The translations under genes and the position numbers were made by a program. A stretch of 64,000 nucleotides of DNA, taken from assembly GCA_006218035.1 (NCBI GenBank), contig VBWC01000015.1, positions 12,195 through 76,194 of the forward strand, written 5' to 3'. The notes under the pieces are model-generated. The model saw only the letters and a program-made list of their open reading frames with translations. It was not told the origin of the DNA and did not search any database. The stretch is from Gammaproteobacteria bacterium (GTDB lineage Bacteria > Pseudomonadota > Gammaproteobacteria > VBWC01). Shown in pieces: positions 24,449-33,175 of this stretch. Each line of letters opens with the position of its first letter. Position 1 is the stretch's first letter.

Positions 24449-24757
24449 TCAGCGCTGTTGCGGTGGTATCGCGCGGATAGCGGCGGCGAAACGCGCATGG
24501 GCCTCCGGGTCGACGGGCCGGTGTTTAATCGTGGTGCCCGCCGGGCGTTTGCCCAGATAGTTATCGCCGCGCCAGTTCCGTGCCGGGCGGACCGGTCGGG
24601 GCACAAAGCCGCCGCCACAGTTCGGGCAGACATTGCCGAGCACGGTATCGACGCATGTCGCACAGAACGTACATTCAGAGGAGCAGATGCGCGCGTCAAG
24701 GCTGGCGGGCGGCAATGGCGTGTTGCAATGCTCGCAGCCGGGTCTGAGTTCGAGCAC
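24449..24757 (-). CDS. DUF1272 zinc-binding protein
   Basis: 102 residues beginning MLELRPGCEHCNTPLPP, followed by ICSSECTFCATCVDTVLGNV and CPNCGGGFVPRP. The cysteine pairs and order are the DUF1272 signature, likely a zinc finger-like fold. Its function is uncharacterised. Same strand as the YCII-like gene downstream and the VOC-like gene upstream. Confidence 0.85.
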   Translation of the reverse strand: MLELRPGCEHCNTPLPPASLDARICSSECTFCATCVDTVLGNVCPNCGGGFVPRPVRPARNWRGDNYLGKRPAGTTIKHRPVDPEAHARFAAAIRAIPPQQR

Positions 24758-24859
24758 GGTGCCTCCTTCGTTACGGACTGGTGTTAAACGCTGGCGCGAA
24801 AATCGGGTTCATGGTGAGTCGTTCCGCCATCTTTTAAGGAGCGCAATGCGCGACGGCTG

Positions 24860-25171
24860 TTACGTTGCGTCCGGCCAGATATCGCGGATCTCGCTCGCCT
24901 GCTGCTCTGCGCTGAAGTGCTCCCACAGAATACCGTTGACGTCTGTGTCAGTGCGATAGCCGCCGCAAGCGGCATCTTCCCAGCCCAGGTGTCGTAGTTG
25001 GCCGGACTCGCCGGCGGGGACTTTTCGTACCGAGAAATTCACGGTATCAGTGCGCCACAAGGCGTACTCGTTCGGCACCACCACTTCCGGAGCGCAGCCC
25101 AACCGAGCCGAATAATCCGCAACGGAGGCGTTGATGTCGGCGGTGCCTAGAGCGATATGTAGTTTTCGCAT
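24860..25171 (-). CDS. VOC (glyoxalase-fold) family protein
   Basis: 103 residues, starting MRKLHIALGTADINASVADY with the beta-alpha-beta opening of vicinal-oxygen-chelate proteins. It continues RLGCAPEVVVPNEYALWRTD and VNFSVRKVPAGESGQLRHLG. Part of the metal-binding pattern (His5, a later His near 62, Glu near 86) is present but cannot be confirmed by eye. Substrate unknown. Confidence 0.65.
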   Translation of the reverse strand: MRKLHIALGTADINASVADYSARLGCAPEVVVPNEYALWRTDTVNFSVRKVPAGESGQLRHLGWEDAACGGYRTDTDVNGILWEHFSAEQQASEIRDIWPDAT

Positions 25172-25303
25172 GACCCGGTATATTCAGTACCAATGCCAGA
25201 ACGCCGCGCAGGATTCCCGATCGAGAGTCGATGCCCCGTGTAACGATCCCGCTTGATGTTGCAGGTTCCCAATATATTCGACTCTGACCGCATCTGCTTG
25301 CGG

Positions 25304-25510
25304 TTACTTTTTGATGGCTTCCTGCCGCTGCGCTTCATACTGGCCGTATGATCGATTCACGCTTTCCATACATTTCTCATAGGCCTCCTGAGGAAGCTTC
25401 AGGCAGTCATTTTTCTGATTGATTTGTATAGTGTCATACATCTGCTGATTGCTGCATGCGCCAATCAATACAGAGGCAATTAATATAAGGCTGATTGATA
25501 GGCTCTTCAC
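25304..25510 (-). CDS. Small lipoprotein
   Basis: 68 residues with a clear lipoprotein signal: MKSLSISLILIASVLIGAC, lipobox LIGAC. The mature 50 residues are hydrophilic with a Cys pair (DCLKLP and KCMESVN) that could form a disulfide, and end QEAIKK. Composition is AT-richer than the surrounding genes, which suggests transfer. I do not know the family. Confidence 0.65.
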   Translation of the reverse strand: MKSLSISLILIASVLIGACSNQQMYDTIQINQKNDCLKLPQEAYEKCMESVNRSYGQYEAQRQEAIKK

Positions 25511-25549
25511 AATGGCTCTTGTCGATTGTGCAATGCATATAACGCAGAG

Positions 25550-25996
25550 TTATCTGTCGATACGCCAAGTGAAGACATGATTGGCCTTTCCTTTTGTATT
25601 GAACTCTTTATCGTATACTTCGAGCGAGTCTCCGAGCGCGAGGCTGCTATTGTCTTCTTCGTTCTCAACGTAGATTAAGAAGTCGCAGGCAACGTTAATC
25701 TTGCACAGAGTATGAAGCAGAAAAACTCCTTCTACGATAACTGGTCTATTAAGAGCATGTCTCGCGTCGATTAGTCGTGCCAAATCATCGTACCGGTATG
25801 CCGGTGGCTTCGCATTGCGAACAATCAACAAGTCGGTTTCTATTGCGGGGAGATCAAGCTCCCAAGCGATATAGCGGGCTAACCCGGATTTTCCGACGCC
25901 ATCATGTCCGTCGATACCGATAGTGCGTTTTCGCCAGGGGTAAAGATGCGCTTGCACCTCCTTGATGAGGTGACTGTGGCTTTCGTTCACTTCCAT
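25550..25996 (-). CDS. P-loop NTPase / uridine kinase-like protein
   Basis: About 148 residues from ATG 25996; the open frame extends 13 codons further. The Walker A motif GIDGHDGVGKSGLARYIAW is near residues 27-45, and RPVIVEGVFLLHTL resembles the Walker B region of nucleoside kinase-like P-loop proteins. It is shorter than a uridine kinase and lacks an obvious lid domain, so it may be an orphan or truncated kinase. AT-rich relative to the chromosome and next to an IS remnant: probably acquired. Confidence 0.6.
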   Translation of the reverse strand: MEVNESHSHLIKEVQAHLYPWRKRTIGIDGHDGVGKSGLARYIAWELDLPAIETDLLIVRNAKPPAYRYDDLARLIDARHALNRPVIVEGVFLLHTLCKINVACDFLIYVENEEDNSSLALGDSLEVYDKEFNTKGKANHVFTWRIDR

Positions 25997-26064
25997 TGAG
26001 ACAGATAACGAGCCTGTAGAAAAAGCCACCCACAAAAGCAGCTCTTCCCGTTGTTAAAAGTGGC

Positions 26065-26432
26065 GTGGATTTTCATCGCTATTTTCTGTTTTGTTTTTGC
26101 TTGGCAGGCTCTTGCGGTTCTTCGAGGGAGCGCTTCCCTTGCTATCTTACTCAGCTAAATCCATATCGATGGATCTTCGTTAGATTATGCACGATACAGA
26201 ATAACTTCCACTGGATATTCACCTTCACCCAACCGCGCAGACTGAAGCGTCTTAATCCGATGCTACTGGTGAGATGACCAAATACCGGCTCGACAATCCC
26301 CAGGCGTCGGCTGTACTGCTGCCGGCCCTCAGGGGTATCGATCTTTTGCTTCATCTTCGCCGTATACGATTGTTTGACTGACTTCGCTCGATCCTTGAAG
26401 AACACGATCAGAGGTCTCTCTGACGTCGCCAC
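26065..26432 (-). pseudogene. IS1182-type transposase, C-terminal remnant
   Basis: Only the last part of a DDE transposase survives. MKQKIDTPEGRQQYSRRLG, VEPVFGHLTSSIGLRRFSLR and VNIQWKLFCIVHNLTKIHRY are the conserved C-terminal block of IS1182/IS1380-like transposases (DDE_Tnp_1_6 type). The catalytic N-terminal two-thirds is absent upstream of 26432, where sequence passes into the Crp-family gene region. Non-functional; marks past insertion and deletion in this accessory stretch. Confidence 0.8.
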
Positions 26433-26481
26433 TGCGCGGGTTCGAAAACATCAGACCTGAATCACGCTGCAGTGAGCGTTC

Positions 26482-27201
26482 TCATGGCAGCAAGCGGTCG
26501 TATTCCTGCTTCACCACTCCGTAGCATTCGCATGCCCGTGCTTCCAGGCCCAACCGGTCGAAGACCTTAATGTGGCCCCGGCAGTAGCGGATCAGGCCGT
26601 CGACCCGTAGTTTATTGGCGGCTGCGGTAACCCCTTCGCGGCGCACACCCAGCATGTTAGCGATCAGCTCCTGAGTCATCCAGATCTCCTCGTCCTCTCG
26701 GCGGTCCAGACAGAGCAGCAGCAAGCGGCACAGTTGCTGCTCGATCGAGTGGCGGCGGTTGCACGCCACGGCCAGCTCAGTCTGCGTGATCACTGCCTGG
26801 GCATAACGCAACAGCAAACGCTGCAATTCGTTGTTAGAGTCAAATTCCGCCTTCAGCAGTTTTTGCTCGAGCTGGAATGCCTGACCGGGGCTTAGCACCG
26901 TGCCCTGGTTAATGTGGGTGCCGTCACCCATGAGCAGGGACATCCCGACCATGCCTTCATTGCCGACCACGGATATCCCCGTCGAGGCGCCTTCGTTTGT
27001 CACGTAACATTTGCCAACAATACAGTTATGAGTTGGAAAATAGGTGTTCTCCATTCTGAAGCCGGGTTCGTAGAGCACCCGGCCCCGCGGCATGTCGATC
27101 AGTTTGAGTCGGGGCAATAGTCGATCGAGTACTTCCGCTGACAGGGCGGCAAGCAGGAGGTTTTGGGCGGGGTCTATTTTTGCGGCGTGAAGCATCATCA
27201 T
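26482..27201 (-). CDS. Crp/Fnr-family transcriptional regulator
   Basis: 239 residues. The cyclic-nucleotide-binding-like domain (about 1-150) shows MPRGRVLYEPGFRMENTYFP, SVVGNEGMVGMSLLMGDG and LLLRYAQAVITQTELAVACN. The C-terminal HTH has SIEQQLCRLLLLCLDRRED, WMTQELIANMLGVRREGVTA and VFDRLGLEARACECYGVVK. Neither an Fnr [4Fe-4S] cysteine set nor the cAMP arginine pattern is evident, so the ligand is unknown. A truncated paralogue lies just upstream at 27503-27856. Confidence 0.88.
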   Translation of the reverse strand: MMMLHAAKIDPAQNLLLAALSAEVLDRLLPRLKLIDMPRGRVLYEPGFRMENTYFPTHNCIVGKCYVTNEGASTGISVVGNEGMVGMSLLMGDGTHINQGTVLSPGQAFQLEQKLLKAEFDSNNELQRLLLRYAQAVITQTELAVACNRRHSIEQQLCRLLLLCLDRREDEEIWMTQELIANMLGVRREGVTAAANKLRVDGLIRYCRGHIKVFDRLGLEARACECYGVVKQEYDRLLP

Positions 27202-27502
27202 ATTCCTGATGTCAGCTAAACGATCAAGGCCGAACCGAGTTTGTACTTAAATTTAGCCAGCACTGCAAGTAGTTATGTTAGATATCCGGCATAAGCACAT
27301 GGGTATATCACGGGTACTTTCAGTGGGCCCCGTGTGGCGAGAAACGCCGCGTGTTTGCCAGGGTGAAGCGAATTGCCACGGCCGAAAAACGCGGGCCTCG
27401 CAATGACAGGCAGGCTTAAGTATGTGCCATTCCTCTGTGAACCAGGCTTTTTCTTGCTTATACCCTCCTTCGGATGCTGGGCTTCATTTCATCCAGTGCA
27501 AC
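27202..27502. other. Intergenic gap between Crp-family paralogues
   Basis: About 300 bp without a supported gene. It should contain the promoter of the Crp-family gene at 26482-27201, reading leftward, but I see no clear consensus. A CGGGCCTCGCAATGACAGGC fragment near 27391 is a remnant of a GAATGAC-type repeat. Confidence 0.4.
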
Positions 27503-27856
27503 CTACCGAACTACCCACGGCGTTCGAAGCGTCACAGTCGGAATGGCGTCGGTGTTTGTAATCACAGCGCGCGGTGGCAGGTAATGAAGCAGCAGTTCTG
27601 TTTCCTTCTTGACCACTGCGTAGCACTCGCAGGTAAGTGTTTCGAGTTTCGGCCGGTCAATCACCTTGATTAACCCGCGCGCATATGAAATCACCCCTAG
27701 CTGCTGCAGTTTCGACGCGGCCTGGGTGACGCCCGGGCCGCGAACACCCAGCATGTTGCCGATGAATTCCTGTGTCATGGTCAAGTGGTTGTGTGACAGG
27801 CGATCCGTTGAAAGCAGGAGCCAGCGGCAGAGCTGTTGCTCGATGATCTTGTTCAT
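27503..27856 (-). pseudogene. Truncated Crp/Fnr-family regulator (HTH domain only)
   Basis: 117 residues matching the C-terminal half of the regulator at 26482-27201: IEQQLCRWLLLSTDRLSHNH, LTMTQEFIGNMLGVRGPGVT, KVIDRPKLETLTCECYAVVK. The sensory domain is missing; sequence upstream of 27856 has no continuation in any frame before the mobile repeat at 28030. Probably a pseudogene from deletion, though a free HTH domain could still bind DNA if expressed. Confidence 0.75.
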
Positions 27857-28029
27857 TACGCCTTCTGTTTCAGACCGGGCCTGTTCACGATACGGCTCGC
27901 CGGTATCTTGTCAGGCGTTCCGGCGTGGGAAAACGGCGGTATAGCGTAGCGAAACTGACTTATGTGGCGAGATGGCCGCCGCTCTTTGACGGACTTGGGA
28001 CAGGCGGCACTCCTTTCCGGTGCCTTTAG

Positions 28030-28182
28030 CAGGATGTTGAAAAAGTCCATCCTTGGCCTTTTTCAACGCGCAAAACAAAAAGTGCGATTTTTGCTTTGCT
28101 TCATTTTTCAAACAGATAAAAACCTGTTTGAAAAATGGCGGTGCATCCTTGCACCGCGCACAGGCTGTTTTTCAACAGCCTG
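28030..28182. repeat. Complete 153-bp MITE with TTAG target duplication
   Basis: The best-preserved copy of the family. It runs from CAGGATGTTGAAAAAGTCC to GTTTTTCAACAGCCTG and is flanked on both sides by TTAG (28026-28029, 28183-28186). Inside are hairpin-forming segments GTTGAAAAAGTCC..., CAAACAGATAAAAACCTGTTTG and CAGGCTGTTTTTCAACAGCCTG. No coding capacity. Confidence 0.85.
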
Positions 28183-28311
28183 TTAGGCCCTGAGCGGAAG
28201 CGCGCCAAACAAGTGGCAGCATAAGACCATCAGACGCTCAACAACGCTGCAAAGCATGGCCTGTACGTTGTAGTATTCCGCTGCTTGAATCATGCACTCA
28301 GGGAGTATGGA

Positions 28312-28701
28312 ATGACGAAACAGATTATCAGCACGGCCGATGCGCCGCAGGCGATCGGCACGTATTCGCAGGCAGTGAAGGTGGGTAGCGCGGTGTATTT
28401 GTCCGGACAGATTCCGCTTGATCCGAAGACGCTGGCGATGGTGGGCGGTACTATGGAGGCGCAGATCGTGCGGGTGTTCGACAATCTGCGCGCGGTGGCG
28501 CGCGCGGCGGGTGGCGATCTGGCGGATGTCGTGAAGCTGAATGTGTTCCTGACCGATCTTGCGCATTTCCCGTTAGTGAATGAAGTGATGGCGCGTTACT
28601 TCACCGCGCCGTATCCGGCGCGCGCGGCGATAGGGGTGGCGTCGTTGCCGAAGGGCGCGGCGGTGGAGATGGATGCGGTGATGCATCTGGGCGGCAACTG
28701 A
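28312..28701 (+). CDS. ridA: RidA-family enamine/imine deaminase
   Basis: Hydrolyses reactive 2-aminoacrylate and related enamines from PLP enzymes. 129 residues from ATG 28312 (an upstream in-frame ATG at 28285 lacks family similarity). Motifs: [66 protein letters not shown] and the catalytic-Arg region [20 protein letters not shown]. ridA next to recG and normally near spoT is a common gammaproteobacterial arrangement; here spoT is 8 kb upstream. Confidence 0.95.
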   Translation: MTKQIISTADAPQAIGTYSQAVKVGSAVYLSGQIPLDPKTLAMVGGTMEAQIVRVFDNLRAVARAAGGDLADVVKLNVFLTDLAHFPLVNEVMARYFTAPYPARAAIGVASLPKGAAVEMDAVMHLGGN

Positions 28702-28728
28702 TGCCGGTAAGGTTTTCTGATATTTATC

Positions 28729-28767
28729 CCCTCACCCCTGCCCCTCTCCCGGATGGGAGAGGGGCAT
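28729..28767. repeat. CCCCTCACCC / CTCTCCC repeat before recG
   Basis: CCCCTCACCCCTGCCCCTCT followed by CCCGGATGGGAGAGGGGC forms a hairpin; related to 14449-14525. It occupies most of the ridA-recG gap and contains a spurious in-frame ATG upstream of the recG start. Confidence 0.6.
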
Positions 28768-28782
28768 AGGCCCGCGCGACAA

Positions 28783-31167
28783 ATGACTGAGTCCGCCGTA
28801 CAACATCGTTCTGCCAGTGCATCCGACCGCGCGATGCGTGCGCACGTGACCGCGGATCAGCCGCTGACCGCGTTGAAGGGCGTCGGGCCGCGGATTGCGG
28901 GCAAGCTGGCGCAGCGCGGTGTGCGGGATTGTCACGATCTGTTGTTTCTGTTGCCCGCGCGGTATCAGGATCGCACGCGCGTGACGCCGTTGCTGCAACT
29001 GCAACCGGGTACCGAGGCGCTGGTCGAGGGCGCGGTTATCAGTTGCGCGATACGGTTTGGCCGCCGCCGGCGGCTGGAGGTGGTGATCGAGGACGACACC
29101 GGCGCGTTGACGCTGCGCTTCTTTCACTTCTCGGCGCAGCAGCAGGCGGGTTTGGAACAGGGCACGCGTATCCGCTGTTTCGGTATGGTGCGCGCCGGCA
29201 AGCATGTGCTGGAGATGATTCATCCGGAGTACCGGCATGTCGGGGTGGATGATCAGCCGTCGCTCGATGCGCGGCTGACGCCGGTGTACCCGGCGATTGA
29301 GGGCATTAGTCAGGCGTTGTTGCGCTCGCTGATCCGGCAGGCGCTGGCGCTGGAGCAGGGGCAGGCGGACGAGCCCATATATATAGATAGCGGGCCTGGC
29401 AGGGAGGCGGTCATTCCGGACGCGGGCCGCAATCCAGTGGGGGCGGGTGAGGCGCTGGATTCCTCGGCGGCCGTTCCCGACGCCGCGCTCGGCCCTTGCT
29501 CCCGGCAGGACGCTACCTCGCCCGTACCTCGTCCATCCATGGGTTCGCGCCTTCGCCGGAATGACCGATACGGCGATGATCCGCGCGACCACGGTATCGA
29601 GACCAGCGGGCCCGGCGCGAATGACCGCGCCGCCTGGCACGGCGACATGCTGCGCCAGTTCCCGTCGCTGCTCGATGCCGTCCGCTATCTGCACACGCCG
29701 CCGGCCGATGTGTCGGTTGCAATGCTCAACAGCGGCCGCCATCCGGCGCAACGGCGGCTGGCGTTCGACGAGCTGCTCGCGCATTACCTGAGTCTGCGTC
29801 AGGCGCGCGCGCATTATCAGGCGCTGGCCGCGCCGTCGTGTCTATCCGATGGAAAACTCGTACAGGCGTTCCTGCGGCAACTGCCGTTTACGCTGACCGG
29901 CGCGCAAGGCCGCGCGCTGGGCGAGATTGCACACGATCTGACCGGCGAGCAGCCGATGCAGCGGCTGTTGCAGGGCGATGTCGGCTGCGGCAAGACCGTC
30001 ATTGCAGCGGCGGCGATCGCACAGGTAATTGCCGCCGGTTACCAGGTCGCGTTGATGGCGCCGACCGAGCTGCTGGCCGAGCAGCATGTCCAGAATCTGC
30101 GTGACTGGTTCGTACCGCTGAATGTGCCGGTGCTGTGGTTGACCGGCAGCACGCCCGCGAAGGAACGCCATGCGACGATGCAGCGTCTCGCCTCGACCGA
30201 GGCCGTGGTCGTGGTCGGCACGCATGCGCTGTATCAGGACGACGTGGTGTTCGGCAACATCGGCTTTGTGATTATCGACGAGCAACATCGCTTCGGCGTG
30301 CATCAACGCCTCGCGCTGCGTAACAAGGGCGGCGCCGGCGGCCGCTTGCCGCATCAGCTGATCATGACCGCGACACCAATCCCGCGCACGCTGGCGATGA
30401 CGATCTATGCCGATCTCGATGTCAGTATTATCGACGAGCTGCCGCCCGGCCGACGGCCGGTGACAACGGTGGTGGTGCCGGACGCGCGGCGCGCCGAGAT
30501 CCATGAACGGGTGCGCACGATCTGTGCCGCTGGCCCGCAGGTGTACTGGGTCTGCACATTGATCGACGAGTCCGAGGTGTTGCAATGCCAGGACGCGACG
30601 CGCACTGCCGAAGAGATCGCCGCCGCGCTGCCGGACATCCGCGTCGGGCTGGTGCACGGCCGCATGAGCAGCACCGACAAGGAGGCGGTGATGCGCGCGT
30701 TCAAGCAGGGCGAGATACAACTGCTGGTCGCGACCACGGTGATCGAGGTCGGCGTCGACGTGCCGAACGCCACGCTGATGGTCATCGAGAATTCGGAACG
30801 GCTGGGGCTGGCGCAGCTGCATCAGCTGCGCGGCCGGGTCGGGCGCGGCGCGCAGGCGAGCCATTGCGTATTGCTGTACGGCGGCAAGCTGTCGCAGACC
30901 GCGCGGGCGCGGCTGGCGATACTGCGCGAATCGAACGACGGCTTTGCGATCGCCGCCGAGGACATGCGGCTGCGCGGGCCCGGCGAGGTGCTTGGTGCGC
31001 GCCAGACCGGCACACTGGAGTTTCGCATTGCCGATCTGATCCGCGATCAGGACATGTTCGCGCTGGTCCGGCAGACCGGCGACCGGATGATGACCGAGCG
31101 GCCGGACGCGGCGGCACCTGTCGTGCAGCGCTGGGTCGGCGGGAGGATTCATTGCGCGGTAGTGTGA
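28783..31167 (+). CDS. recG: ATP-dependent DNA helicase RecG with in-frame repeat insertion
   Basis: Branch-migration helicase for stalled forks and recombination. The wedge domain opens LTALKGVGPRIAGKLAQRGV. The helicase motifs are all present: GDVGCGKTVIAAAAIAQ (Walker A), MAPTELLAEQH, IIDEQHRFGVHQR, MTATPIPRTLAM, LVATTVIEVGVDVPNA and QLRGRVGRG. At 794 residues it is about 100 longer than usual. The excess is residues about 197-286, between the end of the wedge domain (SLIRQALALEQ) and LLDAVRYLHTPP, low-complexity and derived from an intergenic repeat. ATG 28783 is chosen over 28753, which lies in a repeat. Catalytic core intact, so probably active. Confidence 0.93.
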   Translation: MTESAVQHRSASASDRAMRAHVTADQPLTALKGVGPRIAGKLAQRGVRDCHDLLFLLPARYQDRTRVTPLLQLQPGTEALVEGAVISCAIRFGRRRRLEVVIEDDTGALTLRFFHFSAQQQAGLEQGTRIRCFGMVRAGKHVLEMIHPEYRHVGVDDQPSLDARLTPVYPAIEGISQALLRSLIRQALALEQGQADEPIYIDSGPGREAVIPDAGRNPVGAGEALDSSAAVPDAALGPCSRQDATSPVPRPSMGSRLRRNDRYGDDPRDHGIETSGPGANDRAAWHGDMLRQFPSLLDAVRYLHTPPADVSVAMLNSGRHPAQRRLAFDELLAHYLSLRQARAHYQALAAPSCLSDGKLVQAFLRQLPFTLTGAQGRALGEIAHDLTGEQPMQRLLQGDVGCGKTVIAAAAIAQVIAAGYQVALMAPTELLAEQHVQNLRDWFVPLNVPVLWLTGSTPAKERHATMQRLASTEAVVVVGTHALYQDDVVFGNIGFVIIDEQHRFGVHQRLALRNKGGAGGRLPHQLIMTATPIPRTLAMTIYADLDVSIIDELPPGRRPVTTVVVPDARRAEIHERVRTICAAGPQVYWVCTLIDESEVLQCQDATRTAEEIAAALPDIRVGLVHGRMSSTDKEAVMRAFKQGEIQLLVATTVIEVGVDVPNATLMVIENSERLGLAQLHQLRGRVGRGAQASHCVLLYGGKLSQTARARLAILRESNDGFAIAAEDMRLRGPGEVLGARQTGTLEFRIADLIRDQDMFALVRQTGDRMMTERPDAAAPVVQRWVGGRIHCAVV
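29410..29565. repeat. GTCATTCC...GGAATGAC repeat inside recG
   Basis: Starts GTCATTCCGGACGCGG and ends CCTTCGCCGGAATGAC, with internal AATCCAG and CTGGATTCC in the same order as at 5419-5515. Its 156 bp equal 52 codons, keeping recG in frame. Flanks 29372-29409 (including an ATATATATAGATAG stretch) and 29566-29640 also have no counterpart in ordinary RecG. Confidence 0.75.
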
Positions 31168-31639
31168 GATCGAAGTGGCAAGCTGCAGGCCTGCAAGTTG
31201 AGCGTTACACCTTTGCGGGTGCTGAGTAAGGGATACGATGAAACGCCCCGGACGCCGGCCGCCCCCGGCAAAGTGGATGACCGCGTCGCCGGAAGCAACA
31301 TCGGCAGCATTCAAGGCGGCAAGCGCTGATCCACTGTCATTTCGAGCGCAGCGAGAAATCCTGAGGTGATTGCATCGTCCCGCAACTCTTGCCACAAGGA
31401 TTTCTCGCTGCGCTCGAAATGACAGAAAGGCGCTTGATCCGGGCTTCGTTCGGATCCGGAATCGCCGGCGGGAGTAACCCGGCGGGTTACGACGCAAGCG
31501 CCTGCTCGCCCTGCCAGGATTTTTCGGGCGGCTCCTGCGGGTGTAAAGGCCGCGTGAATCCAGTAATCTACGCCCATAAATCGGTGGCGAGTGAGTAGGG
31601 AATCATGCAGGGCCGCGATAGTTCCGAGGTTAACCGGGT
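31168..31639. other. Non-coding gap between recG and ubiC with repeats
   Basis: No gene supported. A 97-bp inverted repeat at about 31336-31432 runs from GTCATTTCGAGCGCAGCGAG to CTCGCTGCGCTCGAAATGAC, the same core as the MITE at 5115-5244. CAAGCTGCAGGCCTGCAAGTTG at 31179 is another short palindrome. The ubiC promoter should be here but is not obvious. Confidence 0.55.
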
Positions 31640-32221
31640 TTGAAACTGGACATAGGCAGTTACCGCGCCGAACCGTCGTGGGTTGCGGTCAGCGATCTGG
31701 CGTCATGGCCGGTCGATGCGCGCGTGTTCGACTGGTTGATGGACACGACGTCGCTGACGCGGCGGCTGATCGGTTGCTGCGGGCAGGGTTTTCGCGTGCG
31801 TGTCGACAGTCAGCGCTGGGCGCGGCCGCTGCGCGATGAGCGCTTTGTGCTTGGCATCCGCGATGATCGCTATGCGCTGGTGCGTCAGGTGTATCTGTTG
31901 TGCGCCGGGCAGCCGCAGGTGTTCGCGCGCACCATCGTGCCGGCGTTTACGCTGACCGGCAAGGAAAAGCGTCTGGCGGCGCTGGGCAGCAAGCCGCTCG
32001 GGGCCTGGCTGTTTTCCGGACGCGACGTGACGCGTCAGCGGATAGAATTCACGCGCCTTTGGCCGGGGCAGGGGTTATTCGATGTGGCAGTGCGCGATCT
32101 CAAGCACAAGCCCGACGAAATCTGGGGGCGGCGCACACTGTTTTCGGTGGCCGGCAAGCCGCTGCTGGTCAGCGAGATATTTCTGCCGGATATTCTGGCG
32201 CTGACGCCGCGATCCGCATAA
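31640..32221 (+). CDS. ubiC: Chorismate lyase
   Basis: Converts chorismate to 4-hydroxybenzoate plus pyruvate, first committed step of ubiquinone synthesis. 193 residues from TTG 31640, the only early in-frame start. Family features: [47 protein letters not shown] (active-site Arg), LGAWLFSG and [20 protein letters not shown] with the catalytic Glu. Directly upstream of ubiA, whose product uses 4-hydroxybenzoate. Confidence 0.93.
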   Translation: MKLDIGSYRAEPSWVAVSDLASWPVDARVFDWLMDTTSLTRRLIGCCGQGFRVRVDSQRWARPLRDERFVLGIRDDRYALVRQVYLLCAGQPQVFARTIVPAFTLTGKEKRLAALGSKPLGAWLFSGRDVTRQRIEFTRLWPGQGLFDVAVRDLKHKPDEIWGRRTLFSVAGKPLLVSEIFLPDILALTPRSA

Positions 32222-32249
32222 CGATGGGCGATCCGGCGCGGGCACGGCG

Positions 32250-33143
32250 ATGAGTAATACCGGAACCCGCCGGATCTCCATGCGCGCACGCGTCCGTTCG
32301 TATGTCGCGCTGACCCGCCTCGACCGGCCGATCGGAATATTTCTGTTGCTGTGGCCGACCTGGTCGGCACTCTGGATCGCCGCGGAAGGCGCGCCGGATG
32401 CGCTGGTGCTGCTGGTGTTTACCGCCGGCGTGGTGCTGATGCGCTCGGCCGGTTGCGTGATCAACGACTACGCCGACCGGAATATCGATATCCATGTGGG
32501 ACGCACGCTGAACCGGCCGCTCGCGTCCGGCAAGGTGTCGACGCGCGAAGCCGCAGTGCTTTTTATATTACTGGCCGGGCTCGCGTTCCTGCTGGTGCTG
32601 CTGATGAACCGGCTGACGATACTGCTATCGCTGGCCGCGGTTGGCATTGCCGTTGTCTATCCGTTCATGAAACGCATCACCCATCTGCCGCAGGTGGTGC
32701 TCGGCATTGCGTTCGGCTGGGCCGTGCCGATGGCGTTCGCCGCGCAGGGCGGCGCGGTGCCGCAGGTCGCGTGGCTGCTGATGATCGCGACGGTGTTGTG
32801 GACGGTGGCCTACGATACGATGTATGCGATGGTCGATCGCGACGACGACCTGCGCATCGGCGTCAAGTCGACGGCGATCCTGTTCGGCGAGGCCGATCGG
32901 CTGGTGATCGGGCTGTTGCAGGCGGCGGTGCTGCTGATCCTGTTGCTGATCGGGCATCGTCTGGAACTGAGTTATTTTTACAATCTGGGGCTGGGCGTCG
33001 CCGCCATACTGGCGCTGTACCAGCAATATCTGCTCTGGTACCGGCAGCCCGACCAATGTTTTGCGGCGTTTCTCAACAACAATTATTTCGGCATGGCGGT
33101 GTTCGCCGGCATCTTTCTGCATTTTCAGGCGGTCGGCCACTGA
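32250..33143 (+). CDS. ubiA: 4-hydroxybenzoate polyprenyltransferase
   Basis: Inner-membrane prenyltransferase of ubiquinone synthesis. 297 residues, about eight or nine transmembrane helices. The two Asp-rich Mg-diphosphate motifs are [17 protein letters not shown] and [21 protein letters not shown]-terminal [20 protein letters not shown] is characteristic. It follows ubiC by 28 bp, an operon as in E. coli. Confidence 0.97.
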   Translation: MSNTGTRRISMRARVRSYVALTRLDRPIGIFLLLWPTWSALWIAAEGAPDALVLLVFTAGVVLMRSAGCVINDYADRNIDIHVGRTLNRPLASGKVSTREAAVLFILLAGLAFLLVLLMNRLTILLSLAAVGIAVVYPFMKRITHLPQVVLGIAFGWAVPMAFAAQGGAVPQVAWLLMIATVLWTVAYDTMYAMVDRDDDLRIGVKSTAILFGEADRLVIGLLQAAVLLILLLIGHRLELSYFYNLGLGVAAILALYQQYLLWYRQPDQCFAAFLNNNYFGMAVFAGIFLHFQAVGH

Positions 33144-33175
33144 ATCACGCGCCGGTGTAATACAATCGAACCACC

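Noticed and set aside
29842-31497. A 551-codon minus-strand frame antisense to recG
   Set aside because: recG is unambiguous on the other strand; the antisense translation is His/Arg/Gln-rich, typical of shadow frames.
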